DNA of 64,000 nucleotides from Acidimicrobiales bacterium (GTDB taxonomy: Bacteria > Actinomycetota > Acidimicrobiia > Acidimicrobiales > SKKL01). Positions within the stretch are counted from its first letter, which is position 1. Every line of letters begins with the position of its first letter. This document shows, in pieces, positions 41,001 through 48,414 of the stretch. Made by a program: the position numbers and the translations under genes. The stretch is from assembly GCA_034521975.1 (NCBI GenBank), contig JAXHLR010000004.1, positions 396,165 through 460,164 of the forward strand. The letters run 5' to 3'. The notes beneath the pieces are model-generated. The model did not search any database. It saw only the letters and a list, made by a program, of their open reading frames with translations, and was not told the origin of the DNA.

Positions 41001-41524
41001 TCCTTGCGGCGCCGGTACTTCAACACACCGGCCGCCTCTTCGATGATGAAGCGCCGGTCCTCGGGTCGGGCGTTGAGCACGCCGTCGATCTGTCCCTGGG
41101 ACACGATCACGTGCTGTTGACGGCCGACCCCGCTGTCGGAGAGGAGCTCTTGGATGTCGAGGAGCCGGCAGGGGACACCGTTGATGGCGTACTCGCTCTC
41201 GCCGGTGCGGAACAGGATGCGGGTGAGGGTGACCTCGGTGAAGTCGATCGGCAGCACCCCGGCGGTGTTGTCGATGGTGAGCGACACCTCGGCCCGCCCG
41301 AGGGCGGACCGCTTGGTGGTGCCGGCGAAGATGACGTCGTCCATCTTCTGGGATCGCACCGAGCTGGGTGCCTGGGCCCCGAGCACCCAGGCGATGGCGT
41401 CGACGACGTTGGACTTGCCGCTGCCGTTGGGGCCGACCACGACGGTGATACCGGTCTCGAGGTCGAGCGAGGTGGTCTCGGCGAAGGACTTGAAGCCCTT
41501 CAGGGTCAGGTTCTTGAGGAACAC
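38048..41524 (-). CDS. smc: Chromosome segregation protein SMC
   Basis: Condensin ATPase organising the chromosome. The 1158-residue protein has MFLKNLTLKGFKSFAE and Walker A GPNGSGKSNVVDAI at the N-terminus, two long coiled coils flanking the hinge (about residues 500-650, LADIAGVVGTLLDVVE), the ABC signature LSGGERSLTALAFLFAV and Walker B PFYVMDEVEAALDD at the C-terminus. The GTG at 41524 has GGAG five bases before. No scpA/scpB in the window. Order rnc-mutM-smc-ftsY is the standard actinobacterial one. Confidence 0.97.
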   Translation of the reverse strand: MFLKNLTLKGFKSFAETTSLDLETGITVVVGPNGSGKSNVVDAIAWVLGAQAPSSVRSQKMDDVIFAGTTKRSALGRAEVSLTIDNTAGVLPIDFTEVTLTRILFRTGESEYAINGVPCRLLDIQELLSDSGVGRQQHVIVSQGQIDGVLNARPEDRRFIIEEAAGVLKYRRRKEKAERRLSSTEGNLLRIQDLLREVRRQLRPLERQADAARRHGDVVAELHALQVHVAGRELATLRAKLDADAATRAELAEAERQHRSTLSRLDTEVMAAEARLTAAGGDDLGNDLARFESLRERARGLHAVLLERTRGIDRERTAMVDHTVIANLESEAARLDHELAQVDEAERSLQPQLDDLADQETRLAADRERFDTDWGDGVAEPSGRAAEVRGELSGLNGSIQQGEADLAHLDQSLARLTQRASELDAEAARLREQLSAATDAEEPIVARLDDAERRRTEAEETLERATTARRDAEAERHRWTARAEALSLALDEARARAGAERLADIAGVVGTLLDVVEVDQGWEAAFEAAVGDALTAVVVDGLDAGRRALEALHHGQARGAVLALGAAVPAAATTAPVAVGQPVRSHVRSDNRDVEALLDHLLGRAVVVDTGWEAAVDLAIANPQAVVVTRDGDRFSATGWRIGMAGSGATRAALDEATANAESAATEVERAGSAVDAADAALAVARDAERAVAKELDANDATVSAASDGLQRVETERRDATTQREALDNQRRDQVARLEREAARRDELAAILPVLEDEEAQRVEQGRALAEARSRLDERTTALAATRHELDVAAAGLAQRRSVLTQRRAEITDRLDRDQHERDEANARKHEMDRRATATTRLAGLVAERLDLVETQLVRLHELRKEQSDAVRSVATDLDATRRERAGVEQALEETRERISRIEMADAETKVRIETAVETLRRDLDVDPDAAIEAECPPLADGVTAAARVRELERELRLMGPINPLALEEYEALQERHTFLEEQLDDVKSTRRDLAKVIRAIDAEIVDIFSDAYADVAANFAQLFETLFPGGTGRLRLTEPDDMLATGIEVEAKPSGKNVKKLSLLSGGERSLTALAFLFAVFRSRPSPFYVMDEVEAALDDVNLHRFLGLLHEFRTEAQLLIVSHQKRTMEAADCLYGVTMVPGGSSRVVSERVSSPA

Positions 41525-41654
41525 TCGGTCTCCGGACCTGATGCCGGCGTACCGGCGACGTGACGGGTGATGGCCCCGAGGCTAGCGCCGACCGCGACCC
41601 GCCTCGGTGACCACCCGGCGCAGGGACGAGCGCGGCCACAGGGGTGGGCGGGGA

Positions 41655-42494
41655 TCAGACCTGGCACTCCTCGCACATGTAGGTGGTGGTGCTGCCGGAA
41701 CGAACCTTGACGATCGGCACCCGACACCGACGGCAGGCCAGCTTCTCGCGTCGGAACACCTTCACGTGCTGTTGGTACTCGCCGGACTTGCCGTGCAGAT
41801 CGACATAGGAGTCGCCCTCGAGCGAGGTGCCGCGGTACTTGATGGCATCGTGCAGGGTCTCGACCAGCGCCCGGTAGAGACGGCGGATCTCCTGGGTGGT
41901 GAGCGACCCGGCCACGCGGTCGGGGCGAAGACCCGCGGCGAAGAGGATCTCGTCGACATAGAGGTCGCCGAGGCCGGCGAGCACGGTCTGGTCGAGCAGG
42001 AAGGCCTTGAGCTTGACCTTCTGGCCGCGCAGCATCTCGGCGAAGAGGGTCCACGACACCGGTGTCTCGACCGGATCGAGCCCGAGCGTGCCGAGCCCGG
42101 GAAGCTCCGAGGCGAGGTCGTCGGCGGCGATGACCGACATGGAGAGGGTGCCGCTGCGGTCGCCGAAGCGGAGCTGGCCGCCCTGGGTGAAGGCCATGAT
42201 GACCTGGGTGTCGGGGTCGACCGGCTCCTTGGGAGTCGTCTTTCGTATCCATCCGCCGCTGCCGAGGTCGACGACCAACACCTCGCCCGAGTCGAGGGCG
42301 AACAACAAGATCAGTCCCTTGCGGCTGACACCTCTGATCTTGGCGCCCTCGAGCTTGGAGCCGAAGTGCTTCTTGTTCGGGTGTCCGGTGATGGCGCCCA
42401 TGGTTCCGGGCACCTCCACCGACTTGACGCGCTTGGTCGAGATTTCCTTGTCGAGCTCCCGCCGGATGGTCTCGACTTCCGGTAGCTCACGCAT
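41655..42494 (-). CDS. mutM: MutM/Fpg-family protein lacking key catalytic residues
   Basis: At the mutM position between rnc and smc, 279 residues, with the Fpg fold: RELPEVETIRRELDKEI at the start, an H2TH region (GLGDLYVDEILFAAGL) and a four-Cys zinc finger (Cys254, 257, 274, 277). Active Fpg begins Pro-Glu-Leu-Pro; here residue 2 is Arg instead of the nucleophilic Pro. The conserved Lys of the RRGKYL strand is Leu61, the Asn of GNxY is Asp177, the LGMSG wedge Met is Ser and the zinc-finger Arg is Thr. The start overlaps rnc by 8 bp. The fold call is safe; classical 8-oxoG glycosylase activity is doubtful. A DNA-binding pseudoenzyme or altered lyase is possible. Confidence 0.85.
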   Translation of the reverse strand: MRELPEVETIRRELDKEISTKRVKSVEVPGTMGAITGHPNKKHFGSKLEGAKIRGVSRKGLILLFALDSGEVLVVDLGSGGWIRKTTPKEPVDPDTQVIMAFTQGGQLRFGDRSGTLSMSVIAADDLASELPGLGTLGLDPVETPVSWTLFAEMLRGQKVKLKAFLLDQTVLAGLGDLYVDEILFAAGLRPDRVAGSLTTQEIRRLYRALVETLHDAIKYRGTSLEGDSYVDLHGKSGEYQQHVKVFRREKLACRRCRVPIVKVRSGSTTTYMCEECQV

Positions 42495-43203
42495 CGGTGT
42501 CGCGCTCCCCTCGTTCGTTGGTGTCATCAGGGGCGATGCCCGCGGCCAGCGCGGCGAAGGCCACGCCGGCGGCGGCCTGCTCCGCCTCTTTCTTGGATCG
42601 ACCCTGACCGTGGCCCCACACCTGCCCGCCGATGCGGACCTCGGCCCTGAACACCTTGGCATGATCGGGCCCGCGACCGACCACGTCGTAGACGGGCGCC
42701 TGGTTGTCGAACCGCATGGCCGCCAGTTCCTGGAGCCTGGTCTTGAAGTCGCCGTGTCCGGCCAGATCGTGCGACACCGGGATGTGGGACCCGATGGTCT
42801 CGATGACGACCTCGCGTGCCGCGGCCCATCCTCCGTCGAGGTAGACGGCGCCGAACACCGCCTCGAGGGCATCGGCGAGGATCGACGGTCGTGACCGGCC
42901 ACCGGCTCCCTCCTCGCCCTTGCCGAGGCGAACCGCCTCTCCGAGCCCCAGGTCGAGACCGGCCTCGGCCAGGGTGGCGGCGCTGACCGCGGCCGCGCGG
43001 ATCGGTGCCAGCTCGCCCTCGGGCCGGTCGGGCCAGCGCTGGTAGAGGTGCTCGGTGACCGCCAGCCCGAGGACGGCGTCGCCGAGGAACTCGAGACGTT
43101 CGTTGGACTCGGTGCCCGGGTGCTCGGCGCACCAGCTCCGGTGGGTCAGCGCCAGCTCGAGGAGCGCGCCGTCCCGGAACCGGTAGCGGAGCCGGTCGAG
43201 CAA
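42487..43203 (-). CDS. rnc: Ribonuclease III
   Basis: Double-strand-specific endoribonuclease that processes rRNA. The 238-residue protein has LALTHRSW and the catalytic signature NERLEFLGDAVLGL, then ILADALEAVFGAVYLDGG (second metal site), and a C-terminal dsRNA-binding domain (DFKTRLQELAAMRF ... GQGRSKKEAEQAAAGVAFAAL). The only usual start after the acpP stop in this frame is TTG at 43203; nine codons upstream stay open without one. It overlaps mutM by 8 bp and follows acpP by 30 bp. Confidence 0.95.
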   Translation of the reverse strand: MLDRLRYRFRDGALLELALTHRSWCAEHPGTESNERLEFLGDAVLGLAVTEHLYQRWPDRPEGELAPIRAAAVSAATLAEAGLDLGLGEAVRLGKGEEGAGGRSRPSILADALEAVFGAVYLDGGWAAAREVVIETIGSHIPVSHDLAGHGDFKTRLQELAAMRFDNQAPVYDVVGRGPDHAKVFRAEVRIGGQVWGHGQGRSKKEAEQAAAGVAFAALAAGIAPDDTNERGERDTDA

Positions 43204-43233
43204 CCAGTCGAGGTCGGGTGCAGAGATCAGCGG

Positions 43234-43524
43234 CTAGCCCACTCGGGAGTGGATGTAGTCGACGGCGTCGCGGACCGTCTTGAGATCTTCGAGGTCTTCG
43301 TCGTCGATGCGGAACCCCACCGTGCGCTCGCCGAGCTCCTCCTCGAGCGCCTCGACCAGCTCGATGAGCGCGAGCGAGTCGGCTTCGAGGTCGTCGGCGA
43401 ACGACTGGCCCTCGGCGATGGTGGAGGGGTCGATCTCCAGGATGTCGGCCAGGCGGTCGCGGATCAGCTCGAAGATCTCGTCACGACCGATCGGACCGTG
43501 TTCGACATGGGTCTCTGCTGGCAC
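43234..43524 (-). CDS. acpP: Acyl carrier protein
   Basis: Carries fatty acyl chains on a phosphopantetheine arm. The 96-residue protein has the attachment site ADSLALIELVEALEEELG (Ser about residue 50) and helix II-III text typical of ACP, ending TVRDAVDYIHSRVG. About 15 extra residues precede the conserved start (GTG at 43524). Lying between plsX and rnc is the usual place; the plsX product uses acyl-ACP. Confidence 0.95.
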   Translation of the reverse strand: MPAETHVEHGPIGRDEIFELIRDRLADILEIDPSTIAEGQSFADDLEADSLALIELVEALEEELGERTVGFRIDDEDLEDLKTVRDAVDYIHSRVG

Positions 43525-43627
43525 TCGGTGATACTCCCCGGGTCATCGGATGGGCATGACGCGGGGGATGGTAGCCCACGCGCCCTTGTGAGGTTGTGAT
43601 TCGGCGGGACCGGGGCTGGTCGTGCCC

Positions 43628-44614
43628 TCAGGACCGGGCGACAGCGGTGCGGATCGACTCGACGAGGCCGGCCTGGACCATCTCGGCGGCGGTGCCCACG
43701 GCGTTGCGCATGGCCAGGGCCGAGGACGAACCGTGGCTGATGATGCACACGCCGTCGACACCGAGCATCAGCGCCCCGCCGGTGTTCTCGGGATCGAGCT
43801 GGGCATAGAGCGGCGAAAGCGCCGGCATGAGCGTGCTCGCGGCGTCGCGGGCCTCGTCGCTGGAGTCGAAGACACCGAGCAGCGCGCCGATGAGGGCCCG
43901 CATGCCACCCTCGAGCGACTTCAGGGTGACGTTGCCGGTGAAGCCGTCGGTGACGCACACGTCGGCGACCGACGCCATGAGGTCGCGCCCCTCGATGTTG
44001 CCGATGAACTGGGCCCCGAGGGCGTCCCAGTCGATGTCGACCAGCAGCTTGTGGGCATCTTTGACGAGCGCGTTGCCCTTGGTGGGCTCCTCGCCGATCG
44101 ACAGCAGTCCCACCTTCGGGCACTCGACCCCGTAGCGGTCGCGGGAGTAGATGGCCCCCATCAGGGCGAACTGGACGAGCCACTCGGGCTGGCACTCGGA
44201 GTTGGCTCCCGCATCGAGCAGCACGCACGGCGCGCCGACGGGGTCGGGGATGGGGGTGGCGATGGCGGGGCGGGCGACGCCTCTGATCCGGCCCATGCGC
44301 AAGAGCGCGCTGGCCATGGTGGCGCCGGTGTTTCCGGCACTGACCATGGCTGAGGCCTTGCCGTCGCGCACCGCCTCGGCGGCACGCACCAGCGAGGAGT
44401 CCTTCATGCGCCGCACGCTGCCGCTCGGGTCGGCATCCATGGGGATCACCTCGGATGCCTCGATCACCTCGAGGGGACCGGGGTCGCGGATCTGGTCGGA
44501 TCGCCCGACGAGCACGACGGGGATGCCGTCCTCCTCCTGGGCCTGGCGGGCACCGGCGACGATCTGATCCGGGGCGTGGTCGCCCCCCATGGCGTCGACT
44601 GCGATGGGCAGCAC
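43628..44614 (-). CDS. plsX: Phosphate acyltransferase PlsX
   Basis: Converts acyl-ACP to acyl-phosphate, the first step of phospholipid synthesis in most bacteria. The 328-residue protein shows PIAVDAMGGDHAPDQIV, AMVSAGNTGATMASALL and VLLDAGANSECQPEWLVQFA, then NIEGRDLMASVADVCVTDGFTGNV. All are PlsX blocks. The GTG at 44614 lies seven bases after the rpmF stop. Order rpmF-plsX-acpP is classical. Confidence 0.96.
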   Translation of the reverse strand: MLPIAVDAMGGDHAPDQIVAGARQAQEEDGIPVVLVGRSDQIRDPGPLEVIEASEVIPMDADPSGSVRRMKDSSLVRAAEAVRDGKASAMVSAGNTGATMASALLRMGRIRGVARPAIATPIPDPVGAPCVLLDAGANSECQPEWLVQFALMGAIYSRDRYGVECPKVGLLSIGEEPTKGNALVKDAHKLLVDIDWDALGAQFIGNIEGRDLMASVADVCVTDGFTGNVTLKSLEGGMRALIGALLGVFDSSDEARDAASTLMPALSPLYAQLDPENTGGALMLGVDGVCIISHGSSSALAMRNAVGTAAEMVQAGLVESIRTAVARS

Positions 44615-44623
44615 CTGGCGGAC

Positions 44624-44803
44624 CTAGTCGACCTCGATGGCCTGGCGGCCCTTGTACCAGCCGCAGGCGCCGCACACGACGTGGGGCAGCTTCGCTGCGC
44701 CGCACCGGGGGCAGACGCTGCGCGACGGGGCGTCGAGCTTCCAGGCCGACGCCCGGCGGCTGCGGCTCTTGGCCTTGGAGGTCTTCTTCTTGGGGACAGC
44801 CAT
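44624..44803 (-). CDS. rpmF: 50S ribosomal protein L32
   Basis: A 59-residue zinc-ribbon ribosomal protein: AVPKKKTSKAKSRSRRA, then VCPRCGAAKLPHVVCGACGWYKGRQ with two CxxC pairs, so this is the zinc-binding paralogue type. GAGG lies upstream of the ATG at 44803. The DUF177 gene precedes it, as in most bacteria, and plsX follows. Confidence 0.96.
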   Translation of the reverse strand: MAVPKKKTSKAKSRSRRASAWKLDAPSRSVCPRCGAAKLPHVVCGACGWYKGRQAIEVD

Positions 44804-44896
44804 CTCGATGATCCTCAGGCACAGGGGCGGAAGCAGGCGGGCTCCCGCGGGGACGAACGTGGACGCCTCCGGCCGGTGGCCGGGCACAAGGAGGAG

Positions 44897-44927
44897 ATGA
44901 TAGCGGCCCAGGCCTCGCTGCGTCGAA
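44897..44927 (-). promoter_or_regulatory. Candidate promoter of rpmF-plsX-acpP-rnc
   Basis: On the minus strand TTCGAC (44927-44922) and TATCAT (44902-44897) are separated by 19 bp, in the 157-bp gap between the DUF177 gene and rpmF. It would leave a leader of roughly 85 nt. The -10 is good, the -35 and spacing are only fair. Confidence 0.45.
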
Positions 44928-44960
44928 GCCGCCGGCCCCCGCTCGGGCTCGGTGGGGGTC

Positions 44961-45500
44961 TCAGTCGTCGAAGCGGAGCTCGTCGAGGGCGGCCCAGCGG
45001 GGATCGGCCAGCCGGGACGGCGCGCCGTCGGGCTCGGCTTCGGGGTGCGCGTCGTCGGAAGGCTGGGCGGGGAAGTCGTCGGGGGCGGGGCCCCGACAGG
45101 TCTCGCTGCACAACGGCGCCAGCGGCAGCGCGAGCAGCAGCGACTCTCGCGCCGCAGCACCCAGATCGATCTCGTCGCCCTCGATGGGCCACACCTCGTC
45201 GTCGAGCGGCACCCGGGAGAACACCTCGTGCACATCGGACTCGAGCTCACCCTCGATGGGGTCCAGACAACGTCGACAGGTTCCGTGCCACCGGGCGGTC
45301 ACGGTTCCGGTGAGGGTGAGGGTGCCGGGATCAGCGGTGGATTCGACCGTGAGATCGAGCGACGCGACGGTCCCAGCGTCGATGACCGAGCCCGAGACCT
45401 CGAGCGCCTCCACCGGGAGCTCGCGCTCGACGTGTCGGCGAGTGCCGGGACGCTGGAGCAGATCGCCGACCCCGAGGCGCAGCTCGCGCCCCTCGGTCAT
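44961..45500 (-). CDS. yceD: DUF177 (YceD) family protein
   Basis: A 179-residue DUF177 protein; the family always precedes rpmF and is implicated in 23S rRNA accumulation. Family traits visible are ELPVEALEVSGSVIDAG, GTVTARWHGTCRRCLDPIEGE (first Cys pair, CRRC) and the later PLCSETC pair. The C-terminus is long and acidic (DDAHPEAEPDGAPSRLADP). The ATG at 45500 overlaps the coiled-coil gene upstream by 4 bp. Confidence 0.88.
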   Translation of the reverse strand: MTEGRELRLGVGDLLQRPGTRRHVERELPVEALEVSGSVIDAGTVASLDLTVESTADPGTLTLTGTVTARWHGTCRRCLDPIEGELESDVHEVFSRVPLDDEVWPIEGDEIDLGAAARESLLLALPLAPLCSETCRGPAPDDFPAQPSDDAHPEAEPDGAPSRLADPRWAALDELRFDD

Positions 45501-46132
45501 CGCTGATCCTGGTCGAAGAACACCGTGGTGGGTCCTGCCTCCTCCCCGCCGCGGTCTTCTTCCCCACCACCGTCTTCGGTCGCCTCGGCCGGGTCGGGGT
45601 CGTCGCTGAGGCCGGGACCCCCGAGCTTCGCGGTGCCCTGCAGCTTGGACCTGCCCTCGGCGACGGTGCGGGCGGTGCGTTCGAGGACGATCTCGAAGCT
45701 GGCCAGGCGCTGATCGCAGAAGTCCTCGATCTCGTGGCGCATGGCGCGGGCGTCGGCCTCGGCCTTGTCGACGACCTGGCGGGCCCGCGCCTCGGCGGCC
45801 TTGACGACCTCGGTTCGCTGCACCATCGCTCCGGCTCGGGCGCGAGCCTGTTCGATGATCTCCTCGCCCTCGCGACGGGCCTGGGCCAGGAAGTCGGCGC
45901 GCTCCTTGAGCAGCCAACGGGCGGCGCGCAGCTCCTCGGGGAGCCGGTCGACGGCGTCGTTGAGCATCTCGAGGATCTCGTCGCGGTTGACCATGACCGA
46001 GGTGGACAGCGGCATGGGGCGAGCCGAGCCGATGATGTCGGCCACGCGGCGAAGCATGGTCTCGGCCTCCATGGGCGGCTGGCCCGCCGGAAGGTCGGAG
46101 ATGGGCTCGAGGTCGCTCGGTCGGTCGGTCAT
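45497..46132 (-). CDS. Coiled-coil DivIVA-like / V-type-ATPase-subunit-like protein
   Basis: A 211-residue cytosolic protein, predicted to be largely coiled coil between about residues 40 and 150 (RDEILEMLNDAVDRLPEEL ... ARREGEEIIEQARARA ... AEARARQVVDKAEADARAM) with a disordered acidic tail. It is the positional equivalent of the mycobacterial gene between coaD and the DUF177 gene, described as DivIVA-like. The role is unknown; polar-growth scaffolding is a guess from the family. The ATG at 46132 overlaps the coaD stop by 4 bp; an upstream in-frame GTG at 46147 is less likely. Confidence 0.8.
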   Translation of the reverse strand: MTDRPSDLEPISDLPAGQPPMEAETMLRRVADIIGSARPMPLSTSVMVNRDEILEMLNDAVDRLPEELRAARWLLKERADFLAQARREGEEIIEQARARAGAMVQRTEVVKAAEARARQVVDKAEADARAMRHEIEDFCDQRLASFEIVLERTARTVAEGRSKLQGTAKLGGPGLSDDPDPAEATEDGGGEEDRGGEEAGPTTVFFDQDQR

Positions 46133-46614
46133 CGGTCGTCGCTCCACCGACCCTTCATGCGCTCGATCACCGCGGGCGGGACCATCGATGCGATGTCACC
46201 CCCGAAGCGGGCGATCTCGCGGATGAGGCGCGAGGCGAGGAAGGAGTGCTCCGATGCCGAGGGGATGAACAGGGTGTCGACCCCCGAGATGGCCTGGTTC
46301 ATCTGGGCCATCTGCAGTTCGCTCTCGAAGTCCGACACCGCGCGCAGGCCCTTGACGATGAAATCGGCCTCCACCTCCCGGGCCAGGTCGACCACGAGGC
46401 TGGAGAACATGGTGACCCGCACGTTGTCGAGGTGGGCGAAGACCTCCTTGATCATCGCCTCGCGCTCGGAGAGGCTGAAGAGCGGCTCGCCCTTCTGGGG
46501 GTTGCGCATCGCGGCGACGATCACCTCGTCGAACAGGCGCGATGCCGTCTCGACGATCTCGAGGTGTCCGTTGTGGACGGGATCGAACGAGCCGGGGTAC
46601 AAGACGACGGCCAC
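46129..46614 (-). CDS. coaD: Phosphopantetheine adenylyltransferase
   Basis: Fourth step of coenzyme A synthesis: 4'-phosphopantetheine plus ATP to dephospho-CoA. The 161-residue protein starts AVVLYPGSFDPVHNGHLEIV with the TxGH-type nucleotide motif, and has VKGLRAVSDFESELQMAQMN and SEHSFLASRLIREIARFGGD (ISSTxxR-like). Length and motifs are standard. rsmD lies 6 bp upstream, the usual pairing. Confidence 0.97.
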   Translation of the reverse strand: MAVVLYPGSFDPVHNGHLEIVETASRLFDEVIVAAMRNPQKGEPLFSLSEREAMIKEVFAHLDNVRVTMFSSLVVDLAREVEADFIVKGLRAVSDFESELQMAQMNQAISGVDTLFIPSASEHSFLASRLIREIARFGGDIASMVPPAVIERMKGRWSDDR

Positions 46615-46620
46615 AGCTGG

Positions 46621-47154
46621 CTACTCCGGGGGGTGGGGAGCGGATCGGGACAAGATGGTGACCACGGTAGCCCCGTAGCGCTTCTGACGAACCAACTCCC
46701 AGCCCGGAGGCGCCGCCACCCCGCGGTCGGACTCGCAGACCACCAGCGGGGCGGCACTGGCCTCGAGGAGCTCGTCCCACCGGTCGAACCGGTACGGGGG
46801 GTCGCACAGCATGAGATCGGCCGGCAATGCGTGGCCGAGGTAGGCGAAGGCGTCGGAGGGCACCACCTCGGCCCGGTCGGCGAACCCCAACGACTCGAGG
46901 TTCGCCTCGATCGCGGCCCGGGCCCGACGATCGTGTTCGACGAAACGCACCCGCGCGGCGCCTCTCGACAGCGCCTCGAGGCCCAGGGCACCGCTGCCCG
47001 CGAACAGGTCGACCACGGTGGATCCCGCGACGGCACCGAGCGAGCCGAGGGCGTTGAACAGCGCCTCGCGGACCCGGTCGGTCGTCGGACGGGTGTCGAG
47101 TCCGGTGGGTGCGCCGATGCGACGGCCACGGGCGACCCCGGCGACGATCCTCAC
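46621..47154 (-). CDS. rsmD: 16S rRNA (guanine(966)-N(2))-methyltransferase RsmD
   Basis: Methylates G966 of 16S rRNA using SAM. The 177-residue enzyme starts MRIVAGVARGRRIGAP and carries RPTTDRVREALFNAL, VVDLFAGSGALGLEALSRGA (SAM motif I) and LMLCDPPYRFD (the DPPY catalytic motif). The GTG at 47154 overlaps the stop of the membrane-protein gene by 4 bp, which is unusual for rsmD and suggests cotranscription with the nitrite-reductase-side gene. Confidence 0.95.
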   Translation of the reverse strand: MRIVAGVARGRRIGAPTGLDTRPTTDRVREALFNALGSLGAVAGSTVVDLFAGSGALGLEALSRGAARVRFVEHDRRARAAIEANLESLGFADRAEVVPSDAFAYLGHALPADLMLCDPPYRFDRWDELLEASAAPLVVCESDRGVAAPPGWELVRQKRYGATVVTILSRSAPHPPE

Positions 47155-48398
47155 CCGAGGGACGGTAGCGGCCCGGGCCGGGGACGGAGGAGGACCACGA
47201 GCAGGGCGCCGCGGACGGCGGCGTCGACCACCCACACGGCGAGGGCGACGCCGGAGAAGGTCCACCAGCCCACGACGAGGGCGGCCGCGGCCACGTTGCC
47301 GGCGAGCAACGACACCCACGAACGGGTGATGGCGAAGCCCCGGGCCTGGGAGCGGTGGTCGCGACCCCGCATGATCGGCCCCAGGTAGGCGAGGGCTCCG
47401 ACCACGAGCTGGGCGATGCCACCGACGGCGAGCACGAGCCACAGGCGCCGGGGCAGCGGGTTCGATCCGAGGGCCTCGGCGGCCGCCCACCCGAGGGCGA
47501 TCGCCCACCACACGAGGGCGGCCACCAGCTGGGCGAGTCGCGGTCCGGCCCACCGCCACTGACGCACCCCCAGACGGGGAAGCATCGCGACGGTGGCAAC
47601 CATCGCCACCGCCGCGGCGGCGAGGCCGGCCGCGGCGATCGGTGTCCAGCGGCCCGCCTGGCCGACCGCAGCCGTCGCCACCCCGGCCCCCAGCAGACCG
47701 AGTGCAGCTCGGGCACGACCGGGCCGGTAGCGGGGCGACATCCGCGTGCGGGCCTCGGTGGCGAAGAACGTGGGGAGGGTGGCCGCGACGACCACGCCGA
47801 CCAGACCGAACACGTTGATGAGGGTGTGGGCATCGCGTGCCGCGACCGGTTCGAGCGAACCGTCGAGGGCGAGGAGCAGGCCGAGCCCGCTCCCGGCCAG
47901 ACCGAGGGCGATGGCCAGGAGGTAGCCGTCGATCGACGGGAGGAAGCGCTCGATCACCGCGGTGCGACGGATCCGGACGAGCAGGAGCGCGAGCAGGGCG
48001 AGCGCGGTCAGGATCGCCGCTCCCCCGGCGGCCACGACCCATGGCGTGGACCCCATCTCCTGCCCGACGACCAAGGCGACGACACCGGTGGCCAGAAGCC
48101 ACCGTTGCGTGCTGACCAGTCGGGTCGGCGGCGGCGTCGCGGCCGACCAGGTGATGGCGAAGAGCTGGGTCGTTGCCGAGATCGCGCTCAGGACCCCGCC
48201 GAGCAACAGGAGGTGCAGTGCCATCCACCACCGCTGGGACCCCGCGGCGAGGGCGACCACTGCGGCGGCGACCACGAAGAGTGCGGCCAGACCCAGGGTG
48301 GGCCCGGCCTGCCGGTGGGCCGTGGTGACCCGTCCCGGCGCGCCCTTGGGACGGCCTGAAGGATCGGGACTCTCGGCCCTGGTGGCCTTCTCTGTCAT
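47151..48398 (-). CDS. Polytopic membrane protein next to nirK (NnrS/haem-copper-like, uncertain)
   Basis: A 415-residue integral membrane protein with about twelve hydrophobic segments. Histidines lie in or near membrane segments (WWMALHLLLLGGVLSA, RDAHTLINVFGLVG, GRDHRSQARGF), a pattern seen in NnrS-like and haem-copper-oxidase-like proteins; this resemblance is weak. It is divergent from the HTH regulator by only 16 bp and near nirK, so a role in nitrite or nitric oxide handling is inferred from context. Its stop overlaps rsmD by 4 bp. Confidence 0.55.
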   Translation of the reverse strand: MTEKATRAESPDPSGRPKGAPGRVTTAHRQAGPTLGLAALFVVAAAVVALAAGSQRWWMALHLLLLGGVLSAISATTQLFAITWSAATPPPTRLVSTQRWLLATGVVALVVGQEMGSTPWVVAAGGAAILTALALLALLLVRIRRTAVIERFLPSIDGYLLAIALGLAGSGLGLLLALDGSLEPVAARDAHTLINVFGLVGVVVAATLPTFFATEARTRMSPRYRPGRARAALGLLGAGVATAAVGQAGRWTPIAAAGLAAAAVAMVATVAMLPRLGVRQWRWAGPRLAQLVAALVWWAIALGWAAAEALGSNPLPRRLWLVLAVGGIAQLVVGALAYLGPIMRGRDHRSQARGFAITRSWVSLLAGNVAAAALVVGWWTFSGVALAVWVVDAAVRGALLVVLLRPRPGPLPSLG

Positions 48399-48414
48399 CA
48401 GCTAGAACTATGCC
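48399..48414. promoter_or_regulatory. 16-bp divergent promoter region with overlapping -10 elements
   Basis: The whole space between two divergent ATG codons is 16 bp. TAGAAC (48403-48408, plus) and TAGTTC (48410-48405, minus) each end six bases before their ATG, so both messages would be leaderless and the two -10 hexamers share the near-palindrome TAGAACTA. No Shine-Dalgarno sequence fits on either strand. Polymerase could fire in only one direction at a time. Confidence 0.5.

Noticed and set aside
37619-41563. 1314-codon plus-strand open frame opposite smc
   Set aside because: Mirror of the SMC coiled-coil codon pattern; no start context and no family motif.
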